From contig DAOVSZ010000059.1 in assembly GCA_030627725.1 (NCBI GenBank), positions 1 through 11,215 of the forward strand: DNA of 11,215 bases, given 5' to 3'. Numbering within the stretch: position 1 is the first letter of the stretch; each line of letters starts with the position of its first letter. Below, in pieces: positions 3,877 to 11,215 of this stretch. Under the pieces are notes generated by a model, which worked only from the letters and a program-made list of their open reading frames with translations, had not been told where the DNA came from and ran no database searches. A program made the position numbers and the translations under genes. This DNA is from Desulfobulbaceae bacterium. GTDB lineage: Bacteria; Desulfobacterota; Desulfobulbia; Desulfobulbales; DAOVSZ01.

Positions 3877-6525
3877 ATGAACAAAATCACACCTCTCAAG
3901 AAACCGTCCATCCCTGATGCGAAAAAAGACACCGGGGACCTCAGGATCGGTGAAATCCTTATCAAGGAAGGATTCATCAAACATGAGGACCTTATCCAGG
4001 CCCTGGCGATCCAGCGGAAAGATATCCGGCTCTCTCAATCTTCCCTCGGCAATATCCTTATTGAAACGAAAAGGATCTCTCAGACCGACCTCAACAAGAT
4101 CCTGAAACATCCTTATCTGAAAAAAGAAGTCGGCGTCCTGGCAATTGAAAGGGGCTTCATAACCGCTGACCAGATGGACAAGGTAATAAGCAAACAGACC
4201 AAAGGGCAGATGATCGGTGAGTTGCTCGTAAAGGATGGCTTTCTCTCGACTTCCGACCTAAAGGAGATTTTAAAGACCCAGATAAACGGTCATCGCATAG
4301 GAGAACTTGCGATCAAGCTTAACCTTATTTCGCAAGAGGATCTTAATCATGCCTTAAAGGTCCAGAATACCCCGCGGGCCATCGGAGAAATTCTCTGTGA
4401 AGAGAACACGATCACCCCGCTTGATCTCTCATACGCACTCAACAAGTACAAGAAGGAGATACGGCTCGGCGACCAGCTCGTCAGGCTGGGTTTTCTGAAG
4501 CAGACCCAGTTGAACGAAGCCCTTCAGGAACAGCAGCACAGCACGGACACATTAGGGGATATCCTGCTCCGGAAAAAAGCAATTACCGCGGACCACTTGC
4601 GGGAGGCCCTTTCCCGGCAGGCCAACATCCCTTTTGAATATCTGGATGGATTTGTCTATACAGACGCCAACAAACGGAAACTATCCGGTATAATCAGCCA
4701 GAAGTTTTCAGAAAAAAACCTGATGCTCCCCCTCTCGCTCAAGGGAAAAGACCTGAAACTTGCCTTCTGCAAGCCTGAAAAAATCCACCTTGCCCGGGAA
4801 CTCAAAGACCTTTATTCCAACCTCAACATACTCTGCGTCCTGATCAGCGAAAAGAAGTTCAGCGAGCTGTTTGAAATTCTGTACAGCAAACGATTAAACG
4901 GCATGATGCTCTCGGAAGAGAGAGAGCTTGCAGACACAGACGCCCGTGCCCCCGAGACCGACTTCATGCAGATTGAGCTGGATGAGGACATTGAAACAAA
5001 CCGGGATGCGCCCATATACGGCGACCAGGACATTGAGGCCGAGGAGATCGTCAACTATATCATCAAGTACGGCATCGTCAACAAGGCGAGCGACATCCAT
5101 ATCGAACAAGACAGGTCCGGGGTCAAGCTCCGCTACAGAATCGACGGTGTGCTGCGCAACAATTCCGCCAAGTGGCTCAACAAGCGGCTCATGCAGAAGG
5201 CGCGCTCAATCGTCTCCCGGATCAAGATCCTTTCCAATCTTGACATAGCGGAAAAACGCATACCACAGGACGGCGTCTTCCGGATCAACTATTTTGACAA
5301 GACGTCCGGCGAAAAATACGACCTTGACTTCAGGGTTGCCACCTGCAGGGCAATTGCGGGCGAAAACGTCACCATCCGCATCCTCGACCCCAGAAATGCA
5401 AATATAGGTCTCGAGAATCTCGATCATTCACCCCATGTCCTTCATCCGTTCAAAAGATATCTGAAAAGTTCGGCAGGCATGATCCTGGTCACCGGTCCGA
5501 CCGGCAGCGGCAAAAGCTCCACCCTCTATGGCGCCCTGCAGTATCTCTACAACCCGAACCTCAAGATCATCACTGCCGAAGACCCGATCGAATTCAGTTT
5601 CCCGGGAATCATGCAGACCCAGATCAACCCGAAAATCGACCTTACCTTTGCCCGTCTGTTGCGGTCTTTTCTCAGGCTTGATCCGGATGTCATTCTTGTC
5701 GGCGAGATAAGGGACCCTGAAACGGCAAAAATCGGCTTTGACGCTGCCCAGACCGGTCACCTCGTTCTCTCCACCCTGCATACCAACGATTCTATCAGTT
5801 CCATTTCCAGACTCCTTGATCTTGGCATCGACCGGGCCCAGATAACCGCGAGCGTCTCCTGCGTCTTGGCACAGAGGCTGATCAGGAGAATCTGCCTCTC
5901 CTGCATCAAGGACTACGTCCCGGAAGAGGAAGAATGGTCCCTGCTCTTTGACGAATACCCGGCGAATAAAAAATTCTACAAAGGCTCCGGCTGCAGTGAA
6001 TGCGGATTTTCGGGATTCAACGGCCGGACGCTGCTCTCTGAGATCTATCAGCCGCAGAACGTTACAGCCATTAACGAGAACGCTGATATTGATGAACTGA
6101 AACGCCTTGCGATCAAGGACGGCATGCTGAGCATGCTCGATGACGGACTTTCAAAACTGAACAACACAACCCTTGGTGAAATTCTCCGCATTATCCCGAG
6201 CGACATGATCAATCTTTTCCGCCGAAAACACAGCCCCTTCGCCTTGCCGGTCGGCAAAACCGGGGTTGGCGAGACAATCGGGCCATACCGATTTACGCTG
6301 TCCGACCCTTCAGCCGAAGAGTCACTTATCGACACCATGCATTCACGATTTACATCGCTCGCCGTACAGGCAGGTCATAACATGACAATCGACCGTAAAA
6401 TTTTCAGCGATTTTTTACATGAAAGCTTCCATGACATTCGTGAAAACAGAAACTGTTCACGGGTGATCTTTCACATTGAAGAAAGAAACGGCAGACTGGA
6501 AATTTCCGGGATCCCGGCAGACTGA
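3877..6525 (+). CDS. GspE/PilB-family secretion/pilus ATPase with an eight-motif MshEN-type array
   Basis: An 882-residue hexameric-type ATPase that would power type IV pilus assembly or type II secretion at the inner membrane. Residues 23-248 hold eight 24-residue motifs resembling the c-di-GMP-binding MshEN motif (R/x-[LI]-G-x-x-hydrophobic pair, ending near Q), starting at 23, 56, 84, 112, 140, 168, 196 and 225. The usual GspE N-terminal domain follows to ~336, then an acidic linker (~340-390). The motor has Walker A GPTGSGKS (540-547), Asp box AEDPIEF (567-573), Walker B DPDVILVGEIRD (602-613), His box TGHLVLSTLHTND (626-638), and a zinc tetracysteine C673, C676, C706, C709. The usual family end is near residue 775; a further ~107 residues of unknown type follow. 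No pilC, pilT or pilin gene is present. The FlhG-like gene follows after 17 bases. Confidence 0.9.
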   Translation: MNKITPLKKPSIPDAKKDTGDLRIGEILIKEGFIKHEDLIQALAIQRKDIRLSQSSLGNILIETKRISQTDLNKILKHPYLKKEVGVLAIERGFITADQMDKVISKQTKGQMIGELLVKDGFLSTSDLKEILKTQINGHRIGELAIKLNLISQEDLNHALKVQNTPRAIGEILCEENTITPLDLSYALNKYKKEIRLGDQLVRLGFLKQTQLNEALQEQQHSTDTLGDILLRKKAITADHLREALSRQANIPFEYLDGFVYTDANKRKLSGIISQKFSEKNLMLPLSLKGKDLKLAFCKPEKIHLARELKDLYSNLNILCVLISEKKFSELFEILYSKRLNGMMLSEERELADTDARAPETDFMQIELDEDIETNRDAPIYGDQDIEAEEIVNYIIKYGIVNKASDIHIEQDRSGVKLRYRIDGVLRNNSAKWLNKRLMQKARSIVSRIKILSNLDIAEKRIPQDGVFRINYFDKTSGEKYDLDFRVATCRAIAGENVTIRILDPRNANIGLENLDHSPHVLHPFKRYLKSSAGMILVTGPTGSGKSSTLYGALQYLYNPNLKIITAEDPIEFSFPGIMQTQINPKIDLTFARLLRSFLRLDPDVILVGEIRDPETAKIGFDAAQTGHLVLSTLHTNDSISSISRLLDLGIDRAQITASVSCVLAQRLIRRICLSCIKDYVPEEEEWSLLFDEYPANKKFYKGSGCSECGFSGFNGRTLLSEIYQPQNVTAINENADIDELKRLAIKDGMLSMLDDGLSKLNNTTLGEILRIIPSDMINLFRRKHSPFALPVGKTGVGETIGPYRFTLSDPSAEESLIDTMHSRFTSLAVQAGHNMTIDRKIFSDFLHESFHDIRENRNCSRVIFHIEERNGRLEISGIPAD

Positions 6526-6542
6526 CCGATAACGGAAAAACT

Positions 6543-7721
6543 ATGAGCAGAACGATCACCATAACAAGCGGCAAAGGCGGGGTGGGAAAGACGAGCATCA
6601 GCCTGAACCTTGCGCTTCATCTTGCAAGCCTGGGCCACAAGGTCTGCCTCTTTGACGCCGATCTTGGACTGGCGAACATCAATATCCTTCTCGGCATCTA
6701 CCCGAAATACACCATAAGCGATCTTATTTTCAGCAACATTGAACTTGAGGATATCATCCTCCACGAAAGAGGAATCGATATTCTGCCTGGAAGTTCGGGG
6801 GTTGAAGAACTCGCTAACTTGAGCAAACCACAGACCCACAAACTTATCCAATCCCTTTCCGCACTTTCACGTTACGATTTTCTGATCTTCGACACCTCAG
6901 CCGGCATCTCGGAAAACGTCATCTCCTTCTGCCTCTCTACATCAGAGGTGTTTGTTATCATTACAGATGAACCGACCTCCCTCACTGACGCCTATTCTCT
7001 CTTGAAGGTGCTGGGGGCAAATGGATTTTCCGGGACCGCAAAGATCATTGTCAACAATATCAAGAATCCTGCCACCGCCAAGCAGGTCTTCAGTAAATTC
7101 AAGGCTGCGGTTACAAAATATCTGGATGTCTCAATCGCCCCTTTAGGACCGGTGTACAGTGATCAAAAGGTAACAGAGGCAGTCAGACGACAGGACCCTT
7201 TCATACATCTCTGGCCTGAGTCAATCGCTTCAAAATGCATCAAAAAATTAGGCGAACGTCTGCTGCGGGAGACGACAACTCCATTAGAAGAGGACCATAT
7301 CTCCTCATTCTGGCAGAAGTGTCTCTCTTTCTTCAAAACCCCCATTAAGACTCTCCAAAAAGAAAAGATTTCAATCCCAACGCCTCCGCCCGCACAGCCT
7401 GAACCGGCAGAAAAAGAGATGGAAACGCCCCCGCCCCCGGAGAAAGAAAGCCCGCCTCCTTCTGAACAGAGACTGCCTGCAAAAGCTGATGCCAAAACAG
7501 ACTATCCGCCTGCCATCCACAAAGATCAGGCAACTCCGGAGAGCCTCGCGATCGAACACTCGCTCATCCCTATAATGGAAATGCTCTCGGAAGGGATCGC
7601 TTCCATTTCAGTGGAGCTGCAGCTTATCCGTTCCGCGATTGAAAAGAACGCGAGACGACCTGAGCACGAAGAGAAAATCCTCCTGGACTTCGAAGCCTTT
7701 CTGAAAAAAAGGGATAAGTAA
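6543..7721 (+). CDS. FlhG/FleN-like MinD-family ATPase with Pro-rich C-terminal tail
   Basis: A 392-residue ParA/MinD-type ATPase. The deviant Walker A GKGGVGKT (10-17), DADLGLANINILLG (38-51), DTSAGISENV (117-126) and TDEPTSLTDAYSLLK (141-155) are characteristic of the FlhG/FleN subgroup, which sets the number and position of flagella or regulates transcription. The N-terminal DQA-type helix that FlhG uses to stimulate FlhF is absent: the protein starts directly at the P-loop strand. The ATPase domain ends near residue 245. A Pro/Glu-rich linker (~278-325) and a helical C-terminus (~335-392) follow, and these are not part of ordinary FlhG. No flagellar genes are nearby. Placed between a pilus/secretion ATPase and an HDOD gene, it more likely places or regulates that machine. 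GGA lies about 9 bases before the ATG. Confidence 0.88.
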   Translation: MSRTITITSGKGGVGKTSISLNLALHLASLGHKVCLFDADLGLANINILLGIYPKYTISDLIFSNIELEDIILHERGIDILPGSSGVEELANLSKPQTHKLIQSLSALSRYDFLIFDTSAGISENVISFCLSTSEVFVIITDEPTSLTDAYSLLKVLGANGFSGTAKIIVNNIKNPATAKQVFSKFKAAVTKYLDVSIAPLGPVYSDQKVTEAVRRQDPFIHLWPESIASKCIKKLGERLLRETTTPLEEDHISSFWQKCLSFFKTPIKTLQKEKISIPTPPPAQPEPAEKEMETPPPPEKESPPPSEQRLPAKADAKTDYPPAIHKDQATPESLAIEHSLIPIMEMLSEGIASISVELQLIRSAIEKNARRPEHEEKILLDFEAFLKKRDK

Positions 7722-7722
7722 G

Positions 7723-8601
7723 GTGGATAAGATAGAGAAAATAATCCGGAAGATTGAGCAGATACCCACGCTTCCCATAGTCTCGCGGCATATCATGACC
7801 CTTCTGGAAGACGATGAGGTCCCGCTCAAAAAGATTGCCGAGGTCATTGAAAAGGACATGGCGCTTGCCGCCAACCTGCTCAAGATTGCCAACTCCCCCT
7901 TCTACGGCACCTTGAGCAAGATAAGTTCGATTGATCACGCCATAGCGATTCTAGGCATCTCGGAGGTAAAGGCCATGCTGATGGCGTCCTCCATACACCA
8001 TTTCTTTTCCACCCCGGAAACCCACTCGCTTGACAGAAAACGTTTCTGGCATCACTCCATTATCTGCAGCCAGATCGCAAAACATCTTTCTCTTCACTTT
8101 AAAACAGGAGGAGAAGACGGCCTTTTCCTTGCCGCCCTGATTCACGATATGGGAAAAATCATCTTTGACCGCTACTTCCACGATGAGTTCATCACCATAA
8201 TCGATACGATCAGGGAAGAGCATGAGAGTTTCAGCATGGTGGAGAAAAGGGTCCTCGGGGCAACCCATTATCAGATAGCGGCAAAGATCATGCAACAGTG
8301 GAACTTTCCGGAGAGTGTGACCATGCTCGTCTTTTATCATCATGCCCCGTGGCAGGACAAGAATCATACCACAAGTTCGATCATCGTCTACCTGGCAAAT
8401 ATTCTCGCAAAGATTGTCGGATATCCCTGCATGGAAGAGGAAAAAAAGATAGACGTTACCAGCTTCTGCAAGTCAAAGGCGATGAAATACATTGTCCAGA
8501 ACGGTTTTGATCTTGACGAAAAAAAATTCAGGACCCTGATCAAAAATATCCGGAAACTGGTCGCGGATGAGGGAAGGAGTATCTTGAGTATATTTCAGTA
8601 G
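7723..8601 (+). CDS. HDOD domain protein
   Basis: A 292-residue single-domain HDOD protein, a family related to HD phosphohydrolases and common in signalling operons. The N-terminal helices match the family (IEQIPTLPIVSRHIMTLLED, then AANLLKIANSPFYG and AIAILGISEVKAMLM). Metal-site-like residues remain: H110/H111, HD at 141-142 (IHDMGK), H182 and HH at 206-207. The last position, normally Asp in active HD-GYP-type enzymes, looks to be Asn (N226 in YLANIL), so catalysis is doubtful and a scaffold role is more likely. It starts at GTG 7723, one base after the stop of the FlhG-like gene, with GGGA (7711-7714) 8 bases upstream, so translation is tightly coupled. Its 3' end overlaps the convergent cobA-hemD gene by 7 bp. 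Confidence 0.9.
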   Translation: MDKIEKIIRKIEQIPTLPIVSRHIMTLLEDDEVPLKKIAEVIEKDMALAANLLKIANSPFYGTLSKISSIDHAIAILGISEVKAMLMASSIHHFFSTPETHSLDRKRFWHHSIICSQIAKHLSLHFKTGGEDGLFLAALIHDMGKIIFDRYFHDEFITIIDTIREEHESFSMVEKRVLGATHYQIAAKIMQQWNFPESVTMLVFYHHAPWQDKNHTTSSIIVYLANILAKIVGYPCMEEEKKIDVTSFCKSKAMKYIVQNGFDLDEKKFRTLIKNIRKLVADEGRSILSIFQ

Positions 8602-10154
8602 TACGAAAGAATGCTCTCAATCAAGGCAGGAATCGTATAGGTCTCCGGCTGGATGTGGACATCAAGGCCGTTTTCTTTTGCCGTCTTAGTTGTTACCGGG
8701 CCGATTGAGGCGACAACAACCCCGTTCATCAGCATCTTGAGCTCCTCATCGCTTTCAGCATGCAGCATATGCAGAAAATTGGTCACTGTGGATGAGCTCG
8801 TAAAGGTGATCAGATCTACCTTCTTTTCTTCGAACTGCCTGCGAAGCTCTGCCTTCTGTGTCTTTGGCCGCACGTTCTGGTAGACCGGCGCAACCACAAC
8901 CTCCGCGCCTGCTGTCGTGAGTTTTTCCGGCAATACCTCCCGGGCCTTGAGCGCCCTGGGCAGAAGGATTTTGTCGCCCGTGACACCTTTTTCAAGCAAG
9001 GCTTCCGCCAGCCCCTCGCCGGTAAATTTTTCAGGAAGAAGGTCCGCCCTGATGCCATAGGACTGCAGCACCTCGGCCGTTGTGGCGCCGACAGCTCCGA
9101 TCCGGGGCCCTTTCAGGTCCCGCGCATCCATATCTTTTTCGCGCAGCCGGTCGAAAAAACAGGTTATGGCGTTGATACTCGTAAAGAGTATCCAGTCAAA
9201 TGTGTCCAGTTGCGCCAGCTCCTGATCAAGGGCCTCCCAGGAATCCGGCGGCACAATGGATATGGTGGCCCACTCGATGCAGTTCGCCCCCATCTCTTCA
9301 AGCCCGGCAACCAGGTCGCTTGCCTGCTCACGGGTCCTGGTCACCATGATACGCTTTCCGAACAATGCCCTCTTTTCAAACCAGTTGATCTTCTTGCGCA
9401 GGCTCACCACCTCGCCCACGACAACGAGCGCCGGCGGCTTGATGTCCTCCCGGCGGACTATATCGGCGATATTTTCCAGCGTTCCGTCAACGGATTTCTG
9501 CTCCGGCGTTGATGCCCAGCGGACAACCACAACAGGGGTCTTTGGGTCACGGCCATTCCGGATGAGTTTCTCGGTGATTGACGGCAGGTTTTTAATCCCC
9601 ATGTAGAACACCAGCGTTCCTATGCCGGTCGCTATCTTCTCCCAGTCAATATTGGTCGTTTCCTTGGTCGGGTCCTCATGCCCGGTCACAAAAGCGACCG
9701 AAGAGGTATAACCGCGATGAGTAATCGGCACCCCGGCATAAGTTGCGGCTGCTGTTGCCGATGTGACGCCGGGAACCACCTCAAAGGGAAGACCGGCCTT
9801 GACAAGCTCTTCTATCTCCTCGCCGCCACGACCGAAGATAAAGGGGTCGCCGCCTTTAAGCCGCACCACGATTTTACCGGAGTTCGCCCTGTCAATCAGC
9901 ATCTGATTGATCTCCTCCTGGGTGTGGGTATGCTTGACTCCGCCCTTCTTCCCGGCATAGATAAATTCCGCATCTGCCGGCGCAAACTTCAAGAGCTTTT
10001 TACTGGCAAGATAATCGTAAATAACGACTTCCGCCTTCTCAATAAACTGTTTGCCTTTAATCGTAATAAGGGTCGGATCGCCCGGGCCTGCCCCAACCAG
10101 GTAGACCTTTCCTTTTTTCCCTTTATCAATTGCCTGTTCAGTTTTCATATCCAT
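8595..10154 (-). CDS. cobA-hemD: Fused uroporphyrinogen-III C-methyltransferase / uroporphyrinogen-III synthase
   Basis: A 519-residue bifunctional tetrapyrrole enzyme. Residues ~15-257 are the SAM-dependent methyltransferase (SUMT), with VGAGPGDPTLIT (20-31), VRLKGGDPFIFGRGGEE (97-113) and VVPGVTSA (127-134); it makes precorrin-2 from uroporphyrinogen III. Residues ~265-519 are HemD, which cyclises hydroxymethylbilane to uroporphyrinogen III; recognisable pieces are GKRIMVTRTREQ, DWILFTSINAI, GAVGATTAEVL and LITFTSSSTVTNF. This fusion is well known in several anaerobic lineages and lets one protein pass uroporphyrinogen III to methylation (siroheme, cobalamin, alternative heme). It follows hemC by 39 bases on the same strand, so the two probably form an operon. 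ATG 10154 is used; ATG 10148 is an alternative, and neither has a strong ribosome binding site. Confidence 0.95.
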   Translation of the reverse strand: MDMKTEQAIDKGKKGKVYLVGAGPGDPTLITIKGKQFIEKAEVVIYDYLASKKLLKFAPADAEFIYAGKKGGVKHTHTQEEINQMLIDRANSGKIVVRLKGGDPFIFGRGGEEIEELVKAGLPFEVVPGVTSATAAATYAGVPITHRGYTSSVAFVTGHEDPTKETTNIDWEKIATGIGTLVFYMGIKNLPSITEKLIRNGRDPKTPVVVVRWASTPEQKSVDGTLENIADIVRREDIKPPALVVVGEVVSLRKKINWFEKRALFGKRIMVTRTREQASDLVAGLEEMGANCIEWATISIVPPDSWEALDQELAQLDTFDWILFTSINAITCFFDRLREKDMDARDLKGPRIGAVGATTAEVLQSYGIRADLLPEKFTGEGLAEALLEKGVTGDKILLPRALKAREVLPEKLTTAGAEVVVAPVYQNVRPKTQKAELRRQFEEKKVDLITFTSSSTVTNFLHMLHAESDEELKMLMNGVVVASIGPVTTKTAKENGLDVHIQPETYTIPALIESILSYY

Positions 10155-10193
10155 CAGATTCTTTCTTTTATTGTACTTTCAGGTAAAAAAGGC

Positions 10194-11126
10194 TTACTGC
10201 GCTGCCTCATACACCTCATCGAGTATCTCTTTACCGCCTGCGGCAAGGAGTTTTTCCGCTGTTTCCGTTCCCAGCTTTTCGGCATCGGCCGTGTCCGCAA
10301 TATCGGTCTCTTTCAAAATCCGGTTGCCGTCAACCGAGGCAATAAGACCTGTAAAGGAAACTTTTCCGTCAACTCTCTTTGCAAAACCGCCTATCGGCAC
10401 CTGGCAGCCGCCTTCAAGCCGTTTCAAAAAGGCCCGTTCCGCTCTTACCGTAATTGTCGTCTCCTCATCTTCCAGAACACGCAGGGCTTCAAGCAGGTCC
10501 TTGTCCTTTTTGCGCAGTTCAATCCCCACCGCGCCCTGAGCAATTGCCGGCAGCATCTCTTCAGGTGAAAAATAGGATGTAATCCTGTCAGCCATACCGA
10601 GACGGTTGAGGCCGGCCGTGGCCAGGATAATCGCATCGTACTGTCCTTCGTCAAGTTTTCTGAGCCGCGTATCCATATTCCCCCGCAGATCTTCAATCAC
10701 CAGATCGGACCTCAGATTTGCCAGCTGCGACTTTCTTCTCAAGCTGCTGGTACCGACCTTAGCGCCCTTTGGCAACTCTGCAATCGATGCGTACTTGCTT
10801 GAGACAAAGGCATCCCGAGGGTCCTCGCGTTTGGTGATGATGCCGAGATGAAGCTCATCCGGCAGTTCGGTCGGCACATCCTTCATGCTGTGGACCGCAA
10901 TATCGACTTCTTCTCTGATCATCGCATCCTCGATCTCTTTGACAAAAAGACCCTTGCCGCCCACCTTGGCCAATGGGACATCAAGAATCTTGTCCCCCTT
11001 GGTCACGATCTTGACCAGCTCCACTGTCACATCAGGATAATGCTCTTCCAGAAGGCCCTTGATCCAGGTGCTCTGGGTCACTGCCAACAGACTGCCCCTG
11101 GTTCCGATCCGTATATGTTTCTGCAT
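10194..11126 (-). CDS. hemC: Hydroxymethylbilane synthase (porphobilinogen deaminase)
   Basis: A 310-residue cytoplasmic enzyme that polymerises four porphobilinogen units into hydroxymethylbilane. Conserved features: IRIGTRGSLLA (5-15), the catalytic Asp in AVHSMKDVP (D83), the substrate-binding Arg pair in GTSSLRRKSQL (R130, R131), DLRGNMDTRLRKL (146-158) and the Cys that carries the dipyrromethane cofactor, C241 in LEGGCQVPIGG. Length is normal. ATG 11126 is preceded by AAAGGA with a 7-base spacer. Directly downstream lies cobA-hemD, which supplies the next step. hemA is often just upstream of hemC in such clusters; the window ends too early to tell. Confidence 0.97.
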   Translation of the reverse strand: MQKHIRIGTRGSLLAVTQSTWIKGLLEEHYPDVTVELVKIVTKGDKILDVPLAKVGGKGLFVKEIEDAMIREEVDIAVHSMKDVPTELPDELHLGIITKREDPRDAFVSSKYASIAELPKGAKVGTSSLRRKSQLANLRSDLVIEDLRGNMDTRLRKLDEGQYDAIILATAGLNRLGMADRITSYFSPEEMLPAIAQGAVGIELRKKDKDLLEALRVLEDEETTITVRAERAFLKRLEGGCQVPIGGFAKRVDGKVSFTGLIASVDGNRILKETDIADTADAEKLGTETAEKLLAAGGKEILDEVYEAAQ

Positions 11127-11155
11127 GAAAAAATCCTTTAAGAATTATTAATGGC

Positions 11156-11180
11156 CACGAAATCCACGAAAGCACACGAA
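11156..11180. repeat. Three CACGAA direct repeats upstream of hemC
   Basis: CACGAA occurs at 11156-11161, 11165-11170 and 11175-11180, a 9-10 bp period. It lies about 30-55 bases upstream of the hemC start codon. This resembles the dispersed CACGAA-rich short tandem repeats seen in many bacterial intergenic regions. The rest of 11127-11215 is AT-rich with no gene seen. Confidence 0.5.
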
Positions 11181-11215
11181 AAAATTATATTGTAACAACA
11201 GGCTCCGGGCTCAAG

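Noticed and set aside
7163..7495. Minus-strand Gly/Ser-rich ORF
   Set aside because: It is the antisense of the Pro-rich linker of the FlhG-like protein and is explained by that composition.
9678..10568. 296-residue plus-strand ORF
   Set aside because: It lies antisense to both cobA-hemD and hemC, which are strongly supported; it is an open shadow frame.
1..11215. CRISPR array, prophage or insertion sequence
   Set aside because: No regularly spaced identical repeats, phage genes, transposase or clear terminal inverted repeats with target duplications were seen.

Overview
The window reads as chromosomal DNA of mid GC from a Gram-negative, probably anaerobic bacterium. The mix of an AmrB/MEMO1 protein, a SUMT-uroporphyrinogen synthase fusion next to hemC, a periplasmic Skp-like protein and a GspE/PilB-FlhG-HDOD cluster suggests Desulfobacterota or Nitrospirota. 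That placement is inference; no rRNA or other phylogenetic marker is present.

Layout, left to right. (1) 1-610: two small, weakly supported ORFs, then a leader with a possible promoter and a short direct repeat. (2) 611-1420 (+): amrB (MEMO1 family). (3) 1421-1690: a ~109-nt structured hairpin element directly after the amrB stop, then a strong promoter and a tRNA-Gln(CTG) gene with encoded CCA. (4) 2716-1675 (-): a tightly coupled set encoding a secreted SH3b/compact-Skp protein, a DnaJ-type zinc-finger mini-protein and a very small ORF interrupted by an in-frame TGA. (5) 2810-3643 (+): suhB-type inositol monophosphatase. (6) 3644-3876: a second copy of the structured element, preceded by another hairpin. 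(7) 3877-8601 (+): a three-gene operon with a GspE/PilB-family ATPase carrying eight MshEN-type motifs, a FlhG/MinD-like ATPase with a Pro-rich tail, and an HDOD protein. (8) 11126-8595 (-): hemC and cobA-hemD, the uroporphyrinogen III/precorrin-2 branch of tetrapyrrole synthesis, convergent with the HDOD gene and overlapping it by 7 bp.

How the genes may work together. HemC makes hydroxymethylbilane, the HemD half closes it to uroporphyrinogen III, and the SUMT half methylates that towards precorrin-2 (siroheme, cobalamin or heme d1/alternative heme). The 3877-8601 operon looks like a signalling and motor module: a possible c-di-GMP-sensing array fused to a secretion/pilus ATPase, a deviant-Walker ATPase for polar placement or regulation, and an HDOD scaffold.

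The most unusual signal is the pair of ~109-nt hairpin elements at 1424-1532 and 3690-3797. They differ at many positions, but seven base pairs have changed on both sides so that pairing is kept, while several unpaired positions are identical. This is the pattern of a selected RNA or single-stranded DNA structure, and I do not recognise the family. The second most unusual is the eight-motif MshEN array at a near-perfect 28-residue period.
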